A stretch of DNA of 64,000 nt from Cellulomonas terrae (GCF_007990265.1 NZ_BJWH01000016.1:1-64000); one strand, 5' to 3'. Positions 9,401 through 17,934 are shown, counted from the stretch's first letter. The notes: generated from the letters alone by a model not told the origin. Numbers and translations are program-made.

Positions 9401-9464
9401 CGGCGCAGTGTAGGAACGGTTCCTGAGCGCCCAGGGAGCACGCGGACGGGGCGAACGGCCGACA

Positions 9465-10064
9465 TCACCCGATCGGTCCAGCGACCTCCTCGGAGGATCG
9501 CTGCCGCGCTCGCCACTCGTCGGCAAGCAGGGCGTAGGTCAGGCCGTCGACCCAGCCTCGCGTCCGGTGCAACGCGTCGCGGACGCTGTGCTCCTCGCGC
9601 CGCATCCCGAGCCGCTCCATCAGGCGCCACGACGGCTCGTTGTCGGCGAAGCAGACGGCCCGCACGCGCCGCAGGCCGAGGTCCTCGAAGCTGATCCGGA
9701 GCAGCTCGGCGACGGCCTCCGTCGCGTAGCCCCGGCCGCCGTGCTCCGGGTCGAGCACCCAACCCAGCGTCGCCTGCCGAGGACGCTCGACGTCCCGCTG
9801 CGACCAGGAGTCCTCGACCTGCAGCATCAGGTCGCCGACGACGCGCCCGTCGAGCTCGATCACCAGCGTCAGCGACAGACGTTCGGGGTCGCGGACCCGG
9901 GCGACGTACGCGTCACGCTCGCCGACGTCGTGGCTCAGCCACTCGTCGACGCCCGGGCGTCGACGCACCTCCCAGATCGCGTCGGCGTCGTCGGGGGTCG
10001 CCGGGCGCAGCGCCAGGCGGGCGGTGCGGACGGGCCAGGGGACGGCACTGAGGTCCTGGGGCAT
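9465..10064 (-). CDS. GNAT family N-acetyltransferase (RimJ/RimL-like)
   Basis: This 199-aa acetyl-CoA-dependent acetyltransferase is of the RimJ/RimL type. TARLALRPATPDDADAIWEV opens the fold. LGWVLDPEHGGRGYATEAVAEL supplies the beta4 strand and the acetyl-CoA pyrophosphate-binding GGRGYAT loop. VRAVCFADNEPSWRLMERLGM is the typical C-terminal half. The acceptor could be a protein N-terminus, an antibiotic or a small amine, and nothing nearby decides it. The gene stands alone between the GH67-like gene and metI on the same strand. Confidence 0.88.
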   Translation of the reverse strand: MPQDLSAVPWPVRTARLALRPATPDDADAIWEVRRRPGVDEWLSHDVGERDAYVARVRDPERLSLTLVIELDGRVVGDLMLQVEDSWSQRDVERPRQATLGWVLDPEHGGRGYATEAVAELLRISFEDLGLRRVRAVCFADNEPSWRLMERLGMRREEHSVRDALHRTRGWVDGLTYALLADEWRARQRSSEEVAGPIG

Positions 10065-10088
10065 GCGGGCATTCTGCCCACCCGGACC

Positions 10089-10763
10089 TCAGCGGCGCAG
10101 GACCTTCCGCGACAGCCGGTTGCCCAAGGCCTGCGCGACCTGGACCAGCAGGATGATCACGAGCACGGTGACCCACACGACGGCGAAGTTCCAGCGCTTG
10201 TAGCCGTAGTCCAGCGCGAACGCCCCGAGCCCGCCGCCGTCGAGCGTGCCGGCGAGCGCGGACATGTCGACGACCGCGACGAACACGAACGTGAAGCCGA
10301 GGATCAGCGGTCCCAGTGCCTCGGGGACCACGAGCGTGGTCACGATCCGCCACCTGCTGGCGCCCGTCGCACGTGCCGCCTCGATGACGCCGGGGTCGAT
10401 GGCCACGAGGTTCTGCTCGACGATGCGGGACACCCCGAACGTCGCCGCGAACGACAGCGGCACGATCATCGCGGTGCTGCCCAGCCGGGTGCCGATGAGA
10501 CCGACGGTGATGGGCGCGATGATCATCAGCAGGATGAGGAACGGGATCGGCCGGAAGACGTTGACCAGCAGGTTGGCCACGCCGAAGACCGCACGGTTGG
10601 CGAGCAGGCCCCCGCGGCGGGTCGTGTAGAGCGAGAGGCCGAGGGCGAGGCCGAGGACGCCGCCGATGAGGAGCGTCGCTGAGACCATGTAGAGCGTCTC
10701 GCCGAGGGCCTCGACGAGCTTGGGGCCGTGGAACGCCCAGTCGAACTCGTTGGCGGTGCGCAT
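10089..10763 (-). CDS. metI: Methionine ABC transporter permease MetI
   Basis: This 224-aa permease is one subunit of the MetNIQ importer for methionine and related sulfur compounds. Five to six membrane helices are visible. The cytoplasmic EAA-type coupling loop is [25 protein letters not shown] (about 135-160; quoted segment split as [11 protein letters not shown] and VVPEALGP). The start ATG shares one base with the metN stop codon, so translation is coupled. The length and the order metQ-metN-metI match actinobacterial loci. Confidence 0.95.
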   Translation of the reverse strand: MRTANEFDWAFHGPKLVEALGETLYMVSATLLIGGVLGLALGLSLYTTRRGGLLANRAVFGVANLLVNVFRPIPFLILLMIIAPITVGLIGTRLGSTAMIVPLSFAATFGVSRIVEQNLVAIDPGVIEAARATGASRWRIVTTLVVPEALGPLILGFTFVFVAVVDMSALAGTLDGGGLGAFALDYGYKRWNFAVVWVTVLVIILLVQVAQALGNRLSRKVLRR

Positions 10764-11782
10764 CAGGACGCCTCCTCGACGGTGGTGACCTCGCGCAGCC
10801 GGCCGACGACGGTCTCGACCGCCTCGTCGGGTCCGTCGAGCGCCAGGGTGAGCGAGCCGAACGACTGGTCCTGCAGCGTCCCGATGCCGCCGTAGACGAT
10901 CTCGAACGTGACGCCGAGGGCGCCCGCGGACGCCAGGACGGTGCCCAGCCGGCTGCCGTCGGCGATGGTGGCGGTGACGATCCGCCCGTCGTGCGTCTGC
11001 TTCAGGCGCTCCAGGTTGGCGCCGCGCGGCCGGTCGTGGACCACCGTCGAGACGAAGCGCTGCGTGACCTCCGCCCGGGGCCTGGTGAAGATGTCGAACA
11101 CGGTGCCCTGCTCGGCGACGCGCCCGCCCTCCAGCACGGCGACGCGGTCCGCGATCGCGCGGACCACCTCGAGCTCGTGGGTGATCACGACGATCGTCAC
11201 GCCGAGCTCGGTGTTGACCTTGCGCAGCAGCCGCAGGACGTCCTGCGTGGTCTGCGGGTCGAGCGCGCTGGTGGACTCGTCGGCGAGCAGGATCTTCGGC
11301 GACGCCGCCAGCGCGCGGGCGATGCCGACGCGCTGCTTCTGGCCGCCGGAGAGCTGGTCGGGGTAGGAGTGCGCCCGGTCCAGGAGGCCGACGAAGTCGA
11401 GCAGCTCCGCGATCCTCCGGTCGCGGTCCGCCTTGGGCCAGCCGGCCACCTTGAGCGGGAACGCGACGTTGCCGGCCACGGTCCGCGACGAGAACAGGTT
11501 GAACTGCTGGAAGATCATGCCGATCTCGCGGCGCTTGAGCTCGAGCTGGCGCTCGGTCAGCGTCGCGACGTCGTCACCGTCCACGACGAGCTGGCCCGAC
11601 GTCACCCGCTCGAGCCCGTTGATCAGGCGGACCAGGGTGCTCTTGCCGGCGCCGGAGTAGCCGATGACGCCGAAGATCTCGCCGGCCTCGATGGTCAGGT
11701 CGACGCCGTCGACGGCGCGGATGGGTCCCGACGGGGACTCGAACACCTTGCTGACGTCGCGGAACTCGATGATGGGGGACAC
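10763..11782 (-). CDS. metN: Methionine ABC transporter ATP-binding protein MetN
   Basis: This 339-aa ATPase drives MetI. Walker A is GYSGAGKST, the Q-loop lies in IGMIFQQFNLF, the ABC signature is LSGGQKQRVGIARAL and Walker B is KILLADESTSALD. The H-loop is in VITHELEV. Residues about 260-339 form the NIL ligand-sensing domain typical of MetN, which in E. coli gives substrate trans-inhibition. It lies between metQ and metI; a hairpin separates it from metQ. Confidence 0.97.
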   Translation of the reverse strand: MSPIIEFRDVSKVFESPSGPIRAVDGVDLTIEAGEIFGVIGYSGAGKSTLVRLINGLERVTSGQLVVDGDDVATLTERQLELKRREIGMIFQQFNLFSSRTVAGNVAFPLKVAGWPKADRDRRIAELLDFVGLLDRAHSYPDQLSGGQKQRVGIARALAASPKILLADESTSALDPQTTQDVLRLLRKVNTELGVTIVVITHELEVVRAIADRVAVLEGGRVAEQGTVFDIFTRPRAEVTQRFVSTVVHDRPRGANLERLKQTHDGRIVTATIADGSRLGTVLASAGALGVTFEIVYGGIGTLQDQSFGSLTLALDGPDEAVETVVGRLREVTTVEEAS

Positions 11783-11805
11783 GCACTGCCTCTCAGGGGG
11801 TGCGC

Positions 11806-11840
11806 CCGGGCAGGGACGGTGCGGGGGAGCCCCTGCCCGG
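11806..11840 (-). terminator. Intercistronic hairpin between metQ and metN
   Basis: CCGGGCAGGG and CCCTGCCCGG form a perfect 10-bp stem just after the metQ stop and before metN. Such hairpins commonly act as partial terminators or 3' stabilisers. They keep the binding protein more abundant than its permease and ATPase. That role is inferred from position. Confidence 0.55.
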
Positions 11841-11848
11841 ACGCGGGG

Positions 11849-12808
11849 TCAGCCGGCGGCCTTGAGGTTCGCCTGGGTGTCCTTCAGGACCTGCTGGAGC
11901 TTCGCGGCGTCGTAGCCCTCGACGATCACCGCGGTGCCGCCGGACGACTCGACGACCGACTCGGTCACGGACGGGTCGTGGTAGAGCTCGACGATCCGCT
12001 GGTAGACGGGGTTGTCGACGTCGGCCGGCCGGGCGGCGATGACGTTGATGTACGGCTGGGCGCCGGCCGACGACGGGTCGTCCGCGTACACGTAGCCGTC
12101 GAGGTCGAAGCCCGCGTCGGACGCGAAGTTGTTGTTCACGATGACGCCGGCGATGTCCGGGTCACCGATGAGGCCGGCGGTCTGCGAGGCCTCGACGGGG
12201 CGGACGACGACGGTCGACGCCGCGGTGTCCACGTCGTCGGGTGTCGGGACCTTGGGCTCGCCGGTGAACTCGATGAGCCCGGCGCTCTCCAGCACGAACA
12301 GCGCGCGTGCCTGGTTGGTGGCGTCGTTCGGGATGGCGACCTGCTCGCCCTTCGTGAACTCGCCGACCTCCTCGTGCTTCTCCGAGTACAGCGGCAGCGG
12401 CACGATCAGCGTCGAGCCGACCGGCTGCAGGTCGTCGCCGGTGTTGTTGTTGTGGTCGGCCAGGTACAGGACGTGCTGGAACGCGTTGAGGTCGATCTCG
12501 TCCTCGGCCAGCGCCGGGTTCGGCTGCGTGTACTCCGAGAAGCCGACGATCTCGAGGTCGATGTCCTCCGCCGCCGCGAGCTCCTTCAGGATCTCCCAGT
12601 GCGGCTGCGCCACGTCGGTGGTGCCGAGCCGGACGACGGTCGGGGTGGTGGAGCCGTCGCCGGCGGCCGCGTCGTCGGACGAGCCGCGCGACACGACGTA
12701 CGCAATCACGGCGGCGAGCAGCAGGACCACGACGACGGCGGCCGCGATCAGGCCGGTGCGGCGACCGGAGCCGGGCTTCGGTGGGAGGACGGGGACGGAC
12801 TCGGACAT
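11849..12808 (-). CDS. metQ: MetQ-family substrate-binding protein, membrane-anchored
   Basis: This 319-aa solute-binding protein is of the NlpA/MetQ family. RLGTTDVAQPHWEILKELA opens the domain, with the typical DLNAFQHVLYLADHN and a GSTLIVPLPLYSEKHEEV-like stretch (split: GSTLIVPL, YSEKHEEV). Most MetQ proteins are lipoproteins. Here the N-terminus is a hydrophobic helix (about 20-42) with no lipobox Cys, so the protein is probably held by an uncleaved helix. ATG at 12808, behind GGAGACCTC, is preferred over the ATG eight codons upstream. It is the first gene of metQ-metN-metI and follows a cysteine-rich leader peptide, so substrates could include cystine or other sulfur sources besides methionine. 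Confidence 0.92.
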   Translation of the reverse strand: MSESVPVLPPKPGSGRRTGLIAAAVVVVLLLAAVIAYVVSRGSSDDAAAGDGSTTPTVVRLGTTDVAQPHWEILKELAAAEDIDLEIVGFSEYTQPNPALAEDEIDLNAFQHVLYLADHNNNTGDDLQPVGSTLIVPLPLYSEKHEEVGEFTKGEQVAIPNDATNQARALFVLESAGLIEFTGEPKVPTPDDVDTAASTVVVRPVEASQTAGLIGDPDIAGVIVNNNFASDAGFDLDGYVYADDPSSAGAQPYINVIAARPADVDNPVYQRIVELYHDPSVTESVVESSGGTAVIVEGYDAAKLQQVLKDTQANLKAAG

Positions 12809-12900
12809 GAGGTCTCCAGGTGTCGGAAGCATCGATGCGGGGTGGGCGTGCGCGCGAGACGACGTGGCGGGGCCACGGAGGGTGCCTGAGGGCAGGACGG

Positions 12901-12917
12901 CCGGGCTGGAGGCCCGG
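12901..12917 (-). promoter_or_regulatory. GC-rich hairpin just after the leader peptide (possible attenuator)
   Basis: CCGGGC and GCCCGG form a 6-bp stem immediately downstream of the leader-peptide stop codon. A second small hairpin (GTGGC/GCCAC, 12864-12876) follows before metQ. Placement after a run of Cys codons is what ribosome-mediated attenuation would need, but no folding calculation was done. Confidence 0.4.
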
Positions 12918-12923
12918 GGCAGG

Positions 12924-13019
12924 TCAGTGCCGGCAGGCGGACGGACAGCAGCGCGTGACGCACATGACGGCCGGCCCGGTGGGCTCGGCGGTCCAGGTGC
13001 GGGTCACGCGGGTGTCCAT
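12924..13019 (-). CDS. Cysteine-rich leader peptide upstream of metQNI
   Basis: This short ORF encodes 31 residues and starts with ATG behind AGAGG. The first half is unremarkable (MDTRVTRTWT). The second half reads MCVTRCCPSACRH, with four Cys codons (positions 20, 24, 25, 29) in ten residues, which is extraordinary in this window. It ends 115 bases before metQ. Actinobacteria are known to place short Cys-rich leader ORFs before sulfur-metabolism and sulfur-transport genes, where ribosome speed over Cys codons reports cysteine supply. This ORF fits that class by size, position and content. The function is inferred. Confidence 0.72.
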   Translation of the reverse strand: MDTRVTRTWTAEPTGPAVMCVTRCCPSACRH

Positions 13020-13121
13020 CGATCGACCTCTCGTCGGTGTCGGCGAGGGGCCGACGGCTCCGTGCCGCCAGACGGCGGACGGGCGGGGGCGGCTCCGGAG
13101 GACCGGGGAACGCCACCGGCA

Positions 13122-13150
13122 GTGAAACTGAATCGTTCCGCCGGTGTCAA
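13122..13150 (-). promoter_or_regulatory. Candidate promoter for the leader-metQNI transcript
   Basis: A perfect TTGACA (-35; 13150 to 13145 on the minus strand) is followed 17 bases later by the weak -10 TTTCAC. The -35 lies within an inverted repeat, CGCCGGT (13139-13145) and ACCGGCG (13157-13163). That repeat could be an operator or the terminator hairpin of the gene ending at 13183. Confidence 0.4.
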
Positions 13151-13182
13151 ATCCGTACCGGCGTGGACGGGATTTGTGCAGG

Positions 13183-14058
13183 TCAGGACGCCAGTGCCGG
13201 GCGCAGGTGCTCGTAGGCCCACGCGCCGAGCGTGGTGGGGGTCGTCGTGGCGATGCTGCGCGGGTCCGCGGGGACGAACCCGTCGTCGAACCCGCGGGTC
13301 ATCCCGAGAGTCGCGTCGACCTGGGCGGGGGTCATCCCGAACCCGGAGAGCGCCCGCGCCTGGTCCTGCTCGCCGACCTGCTGTGCTGCGACCGGCCTGC
13401 CCACGGCGTCGCCCACGATGGTCGCGACCTGCGCGAACGTCAGGTCCGCCGGCCCGTGCACGCCGAGTGTCTGCACCCCGTGCCGGTCCGACGAGAGCAG
13501 CCGCGTGGCCGCGACGGTCGCGATGTCGAGCGGGGCGACCCACGCGAGCGGCCGGTCGACGGGGTGCGTGGTGGTCAGCACCCCGGCGCGGATCGAGTCG
13601 GGGTCCATCAGGAGGTTGCTGAAGAACCAGCCGTTGCGCAGGTGCGTCACGTCCGCCCCCGTCGCGTCCAGCAGCTCCTCGGTCAGGCCGAGCCCGTCGA
13701 TCTCCCCGAACCCCTGCCGCGCCTCGGCCCCGACGCTGCTCTGGAACACGACGCGGCGGATGCGGTTCGTCCGCACGGCGTGCGCCGCCGACTCACCCAT
13801 GCGCCGGTACCCGTCCAGCGGGTCGTCGTCCGGGGTCGGCGGGTCCACCCAGTACAGCGCGTCGGCGTCCCGGGTCGCGGCGGCGACGGCGTCCGCGTCG
13901 CCCTGGTCGGCCTCGACGACGTCGCACGCGTCCCGCAGCGCCGGGTCGATGCGCGTGGCGTCCCGGGCCAGCAGCGTCGGGCGCACCCCCGCACGCACGA
14001 GGATCGGGGCGAGCAGGGAGCCGACGTTCCGGGTCGGGGTGGTCACGACGATCTTCAT
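13183..14058 (-). CDS. NAD(P)-binding NmrA-like oxidoreductase
   Basis: This 291-aa Rossmann-fold protein is of the atypical SDR/NmrA type. It starts MKIVVTTPTRNVGSLLAP, a degenerate nucleotide-binding turn, with a second strand ending in ARDATRIDPAL. RIRRVVFQSSVGAEARQGFG contains the Ser of the SDR core, and WFFSNLLMD follows as in QorB/NmrA proteins. It probably reduces a quinone or senses NADP(H); the substrate is unknown. The internal ATG at 14058 gives the dinucleotide fold its normal start. It is transcribed towards the metQNI promoter region, and no functional link to its neighbours is seen. Confidence 0.85.
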   Translation of the reverse strand: MKIVVTTPTRNVGSLLAPILVRAGVRPTLLARDATRIDPALRDACDVVEADQGDADAVAAATRDADALYWVDPPTPDDDPLDGYRRMGESAAHAVRTNRIRRVVFQSSVGAEARQGFGEIDGLGLTEELLDATGADVTHLRNGWFFSNLLMDPDSIRAGVLTTTHPVDRPLAWVAPLDIATVAATRLLSSDRHGVQTLGVHGPADLTFAQVATIVGDAVGRPVAAQQVGEQDQARALSGFGMTPAQVDATLGMTRGFDDGFVPADPRSIATTTPTTLGAWAYEHLRPALAS

Positions 14059-14136
14059 GCGGACGAGCCTAGGAACCACCGCTGACACCCGCGCGACCGT
14101 GGCGTCGACGTCCGGGGGCCGGAGCGGGACGAGAGG

Positions 14137-14649
14137 TCAGACGCGACGGGTCGGGGCGGCCACGACGACGAGCGACGTGACGGCGAGCACGAGGCCGACC
14201 AGCAGGAGCAGCCGGCCGTCGCTCTCGGGGACCCGCAACAGCTCGGGGTGGTCGAGGACCGGGCCCAGGATGTCGGCGACCTCCCGGGAGGCGACGCGCT
14301 TCGTCCCGACGACCGAGACCAGGAGCGACACCGAGCCCGTCAGGAGGGCGGTGACGAGTCGCTTCCGCCCGGCCGCGCCGCCGGTCCGAGGCACCAGTGC
14401 GCCGACGACGGCGAGGCCGAGGAAGACCGTGCCGAGCAGCGCGAGGCCCAGCTCGGGCAGCAGGTCGTTCACGGCGCCGGGGAGCTCGACGAGGAGCCAG
14501 CTGACGGCCGACAGCGTCGACGCCGTCGCGAGCAGCACGACTCCCGTGGCACCCGTCACTGCGCAGACGGCGAGCACGGCGGACCGGACGGCGACCGGGC
14601 GGCGCACGACGGGGACGCTCACGGTCGCGGCGTAGGGGTTGCGCGCCAC
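14137..14649 (-). CDS. Hypothetical membrane protein
   Basis: This 170-aa protein belongs to no family I recognise. It has a short basic N-terminus ([10 protein letters not shown]), then hydrophobic segments at about 22-50, 63-85, 96-120 and 140-163, suggesting four membrane spans. The linker [21 protein letters not shown] between the last two is mostly polar (split: [21 protein letters not shown]). The start codon is one base from the stop of the Ppx/GppA gene, so the two are probably cotranscribed. Confidence 0.7.
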   Translation of the reverse strand: MARNPYAATVSVPVVRRPVAVRSAVLAVCAVTGATGVVLLATASTLSAVSWLLVELPGAVNDLLPELGLALLGTVFLGLAVVGALVPRTGGAAGRKRLVTALLTGSVSLLVSVVGTKRVASREVADILGPVLDHPELLRVPESDGRLLLLVGLVLAVTSLVVVAAPTRRV

Positions 14650-14650
14650 G

Positions 14651-15577
14651 TCAGGTCAGCCCTTCGAGATACCGCAGGATCAGGCCCTCGCGCAGCGCCC
14701 ACGGGGACACCTCGAGCTCCGCGAGCCCGAAGGCCCGCATCGTCTCGGCGAGCACGATGCCTCCCGCGACGATCTGGAACGTCCGGTCCGCGGTGATGCC
14801 GGGCAGGGCGGGGCGCGCGTCCGCGGGGATGCGCGCGAGCCGCGGCACCCAGTCCTCCAGCTCGGTGCGCCGCAGCAGCCGGCGGTCCTGCGGGCCGACG
14901 CCGTCGGCGCGCGACCCCGCGAGCCGGGCCAGCGAGCGGATGGTCTTGGACGACCCGACCACGTGGGCGGGGTCGGGTCGCTCGGCGAAGCGCGTCCGCG
15001 CCTCCCGCAGCTGCTCGCGGGCGTGCTGCCGCAGCGCGCCGACCTGCTCGGCGGTGGGCGGGTCGTCGGGCAGGAACGCCACCGTCGAGCGCCCTGCGCC
15101 CAGCGGGAGGGAGACGGCCACGTCGGGGTACTCGCTGTCACCCGCGGCGAGCTCGAGGGAGCCGCCGCCGATGTCGACGAGCAGGATCTCGCCGGCCGAC
15201 CAGCCGAACCAGCGCCGGACGGCGAGGAACGTCAGGCGGGCCTCGTCGTCCCCGGTGAGGACCTGCAGGCGGACGCCGGTCGTCGACTCGACGAGCGCGA
15301 GCACCTCGGGACCGTTCGCGGCCTCGCGCACGGCGGACGTGGCGAAGGGGAGCAGCTCGTCGATCTCGGCGGCGGCCCCGGCGGCGACGGCGTCGGCCAC
15401 CGCGGTGACGATGGCGTCGACCCCCTCGGCGCTGATCGCGCCCGTCGGCGTCAGGTAGCGCATGAGGCGCAGCACGGAGCGGTGCGACGACTGCGCGACC
15501 GGCGGTCCGCCGCGGTGGGCGTCGACGACGAGCAGGTGGACGGTGTTCGAGCCGACGTCCAGCACTCCGAGTCGCAT
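14651..15577 (-). CDS. Ppx/GppA family exopolyphosphatase/pppGpp phosphatase
   Basis: This 308-aa enzyme has an ASKHA fold. [20 protein letters not shown] is the first phosphate loop, [14 protein letters not shown] follows, and [17 protein letters not shown] is the second loop with the DIGGGS signature. It hydrolyses terminal phosphates of polyphosphate and/or the pentaphosphate alarmone. Single-domain, short versions like this one are the usual actinobacterial form. The first ATG of the longer frame is three codons upstream; the start chosen puts the fold at residue 1. The gene diverges from the PHO-box-controlled phytase-like gene, which fits a phosphate-economy role. Confidence 0.92.
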   Translation of the reverse strand: MRLGVLDVGSNTVHLLVVDAHRGGPPVAQSSHRSVLRLMRYLTPTGAISAEGVDAIVTAVADAVAAGAAAEIDELLPFATSAVREAANGPEVLALVESTTGVRLQVLTGDDEARLTFLAVRRWFGWSAGEILLVDIGGGSLELAAGDSEYPDVAVSLPLGAGRSTVAFLPDDPPTAEQVGALRQHAREQLREARTRFAERPDPAHVVGSSKTIRSLARLAGSRADGVGPQDRRLLRRTELEDWVPRLARIPADARPALPGITADRTFQIVAGGIVLAETMRAFGLAELEVSPWALREGLILRYLEGLT

Positions 15578-15599
15578 GGGTCGCACGCTACGGCAGGCG

Positions 15600-15617
15600 G
15601 TTCACGCGCTGGTCATC
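15600..15617 (+). promoter_or_regulatory. PHO box upstream of the phytase-like/GDPD gene
   Basis: GTTCACG at 15600 and GGTCATC at 15611 are direct repeats exactly 11 bp apart, matching the GTTCACC-type 11-bp repeat units bound by actinobacterial PhoP. It lies 55-75 bases upstream of the start codon of a secreted phosphoester hydrolase. Confidence 0.68.
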
Positions 15618-15672
15618 CGGAGGTGGCCGCGACGTCTGGCGGGCGTCGCGGGGGAGGAGTTCCCTGGACGGC

Positions 15673-17886
15673 ATGAGACGCACCGCAGCACTCTCCGTCC
15701 TCGCGGCGACCGTGACCGTCGCGCTGCTCGCTCCGACCTCGGCGACGGCGGGTGATCGCGGCGGCGACCGTGGCCCGCAGCGGGTCGTCCAGCCCACCCT
15801 CGTCGCCCGCGCGACGCTGTCCGCGGACTTCGTCGCCCCCGGACCGCCGTCCGGTGCGCTGGCCACCCCGGCCAACGGCCGCCAGGGGCCGTTCCCCGGC
15901 CAGGTCATCCCCGGCTTCTCCGGCATGGTCGATGCCGGGAACGGCACGTTCTGGGCCTTGCCCGACAACGGCTTCGGCACCAAGGCGAACTCCGCCGACT
16001 TCCTCCTGCGGCTCTACCGCGTGACGCCCGACTGGCGGTCGGGTCAGATCGGCGTGGGCGAGTTCGTCTCGCTGCGCGACCCGGACCGGCAGGTCGACTT
16101 CCCGATCGTCAACGACGCCACACCCGACCGGCTGCTGACCGGGGCGGACTTCGACGTGGAGTCCGTCGTCCGCGCCAAGGACGGCAGCTTCTGGATCGGC
16201 GAGGAGTTCGGGCCTTTCCTCCTGCACGTCGACGCGACCGGCAAGCTGCTCGCACCACCTGTGCCGTTCGTCGGCGGGAAGTCGCCGCAGAACCCGTACC
16301 TGCAGCCGGGCGAGGCCCCGAACGTGCGCGCGAGCCGTGGGTTCGAGGCGCTGGCCGGGTCCCGCGACGGGCGGTACCTCTACCCGATCACCGAGGGCGC
16401 GTTCGTCGACGACACCCAGCAGCGCCGCCGCACGATCTCCGAGTTCGACACCACGTCCGCCCGCTACACGGGGCGCACCTGGGCCTACCAGACGCACCAG
16501 GACGCGAACGTGGTCGGCGACGCCTTCCTGACCGGCAAGCGCGAGCTGCTCGTCATCGAGCGGGACGACTTCCAGGGTGCCGCGTCGGTCATGAAGCGCG
16601 TGTACCGGATCGACCTCGACCGGACCGACGCCGACGGCTACGTGCGCAAGACGCTGGTCCTCGACGCCCTGAAGATCGCCAACCCGGACGGGCTGGGCGC
16701 CGGTGACGGCTACGGCACGGGCGACCCGTTCGCCTTCCCGGTGCAGTCGTTCGAGACGGTCGTGCAGCTGCGCGACGGCCGGCTCCTGCTGGCCAACGAC
16801 AACAACTACCCGGGCAACGCTGCGCGGGTCGCGGGCACCCCGGACGACACCGAGATGGTCCTCGTCGACCTGCGCCGCGTGCGCGCACCGCACGCCGGGG
16901 ACGTGACCGTCGTCGGCCACCGCGGCGCCAGCGGCTACCGTCCCGAGCACACGCTCGCGTCCTACGAGACGGCGATCCTGCAGTGCGCCGACTACATCGA
17001 GCCCGACCTCGTGCCGACGAAGGACGGCGTCCTGGTGGCCCGGCACGAGAACGAGATCGGCGGCACGACGAACGTCGCCGACCGCACCGAGTTCGCCGAC
17101 CGCCGCGCCACGAAGATCATCGACGGGCGCTCGGTCACCGGCTGGTTCACGGAGGACTTCACGCTCGCCGAGCTCAAGACGCTGCGCGCCAAGGAGCGGC
17201 TGCCTGCCGTCCGGCCGGCGAACACCGCGTTCGACGGGCTGTACGAGGTCCCGACGCTCGACGAGGTGCTCGACCTCGCGCGCCACTCGGTGACGTGCGA
17301 CGGGAGGCCCGTGGGGGTCTACCCGGAGACCAAGCACCCGACGTACTTCGCCTCGATCGGCCTCTCGCTCGAGGAGCCGCTCGTCGCCCAGCTCGCCGCG
17401 AACGGGCTGGACGACCGCCGTGCGCCGGTGATCATCCAGAGCTTCGAGACGGGCAACCTGCGCGAGCTCGACCGCGTGACCGACGTGGACCTCGCCCAGC
17501 TCGTCGACTGCTCGGGAGCGCCGTACGACCTGGTGGCCGCGGGTGACCCCCGCACCTACAAGGACCTGGTGACGCGGCAGGGGCTCCGGGAGATCGCCCG
17601 GTACGCCGACGGCGTGGGGCTGTGCAAGGACGTGATGATCCCGCGCGACGCTTCCGGCAACCTCACCACCCCCACGTCGGTCATCCGGGACGCCCACCGG
17701 GCGCACCTCGAGGTGCACGGCTGGACGTTCCGGCGCGAGAACCAGTTCCTGCCCGCGCAGTTCCGCAGCAGCGCCGACCCGAACGCGGTCGGTGACCTCG
17801 CCGGGGAGATCCGCGTGTTCGTCGACGCGGGCATGGACGGGCTGTTCAGCGACAACCCCGACATCGCCGCGGCGACCGTCGGCTGA
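15673..17886 (+). CDS. Secreted phytase-like esterase / glycerophosphodiester phosphodiesterase fusion
   Basis: This exported protein of 737 aa starts with a signal peptide (about 1-27, MRRTAALSVLAAT to SATAG). The first half (about 45-410) is the 'esterase-like activity of phytase' beta-propeller family, seen in GFSGMVDAGNGTFWALPDNGFG (split: GFSGMVDAGNGTF, WALPDNGFG) and DFDVESVVRAKDGSFWIGEEFGP (DFDVESVV, WIGEEFGP). The second half (about 413-735) is a GDPD domain: VVGHRGASGYRPEHTLASYE, EPDLVPTKDGVLVARHE and YPETKHPTYF carry its catalytic His/Glu/Asp set. The pair would strip phosphate from organic esters outside the cell. GGGGAGGAGTTCCCTGGACGGC precedes the ATG (ribosome site GGGGAGGAG, rather distant). 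A PHO box lies upstream and a bidirectional terminator follows. Confidence 0.93.
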   Translation: MRRTAALSVLAATVTVALLAPTSATAGDRGGDRGPQRVVQPTLVARATLSADFVAPGPPSGALATPANGRQGPFPGQVIPGFSGMVDAGNGTFWALPDNGFGTKANSADFLLRLYRVTPDWRSGQIGVGEFVSLRDPDRQVDFPIVNDATPDRLLTGADFDVESVVRAKDGSFWIGEEFGPFLLHVDATGKLLAPPVPFVGGKSPQNPYLQPGEAPNVRASRGFEALAGSRDGRYLYPITEGAFVDDTQQRRRTISEFDTTSARYTGRTWAYQTHQDANVVGDAFLTGKRELLVIERDDFQGAASVMKRVYRIDLDRTDADGYVRKTLVLDALKIANPDGLGAGDGYGTGDPFAFPVQSFETVVQLRDGRLLLANDNNYPGNAARVAGTPDDTEMVLVDLRRVRAPHAGDVTVVGHRGASGYRPEHTLASYETAILQCADYIEPDLVPTKDGVLVARHENEIGGTTNVADRTEFADRRATKIIDGRSVTGWFTEDFTLAELKTLRAKERLPAVRPANTAFDGLYEVPTLDEVLDLARHSVTCDGRPVGVYPETKHPTYFASIGLSLEEPLVAQLAANGLDDRRAPVIIQSFETGNLRELDRVTDVDLAQLVDCSGAPYDLVAAGDPRTYKDLVTRQGLREIARYADGVGLCKDVMIPRDASGNLTTPTSVIRDAHRAHLEVHGWTFRRENQFLPAQFRSSADPNAVGDLAGEIRVFVDAGMDGLFSDNPDIAAATVG

Positions 17887-17902
17887 CGCACCGACGCACG
17901 AG

Positions 17903-17930
17903 GCCGGCCGCCCGGGACGGGGCGGCCGGC
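17903..17930. terminator. Bidirectional terminator
   Basis: GCCGGCCGCCC and GGGCGGCCGGC form a perfect 11-bp stem with loop GGGACG. It lies between two converging stop codons (17886 on the plus strand, 17935 on the minus strand), so it can serve both genes. Confidence 0.75.
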
Positions 17931-17934
17931 TTCG

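Noticed and set aside
12809..12923. A SAM riboswitch in the metQ leader
   Set aside because: The conserved SAM-I/SAM-IV core elements are not visible; the Cys-rich leader ORF accounts better for the region.
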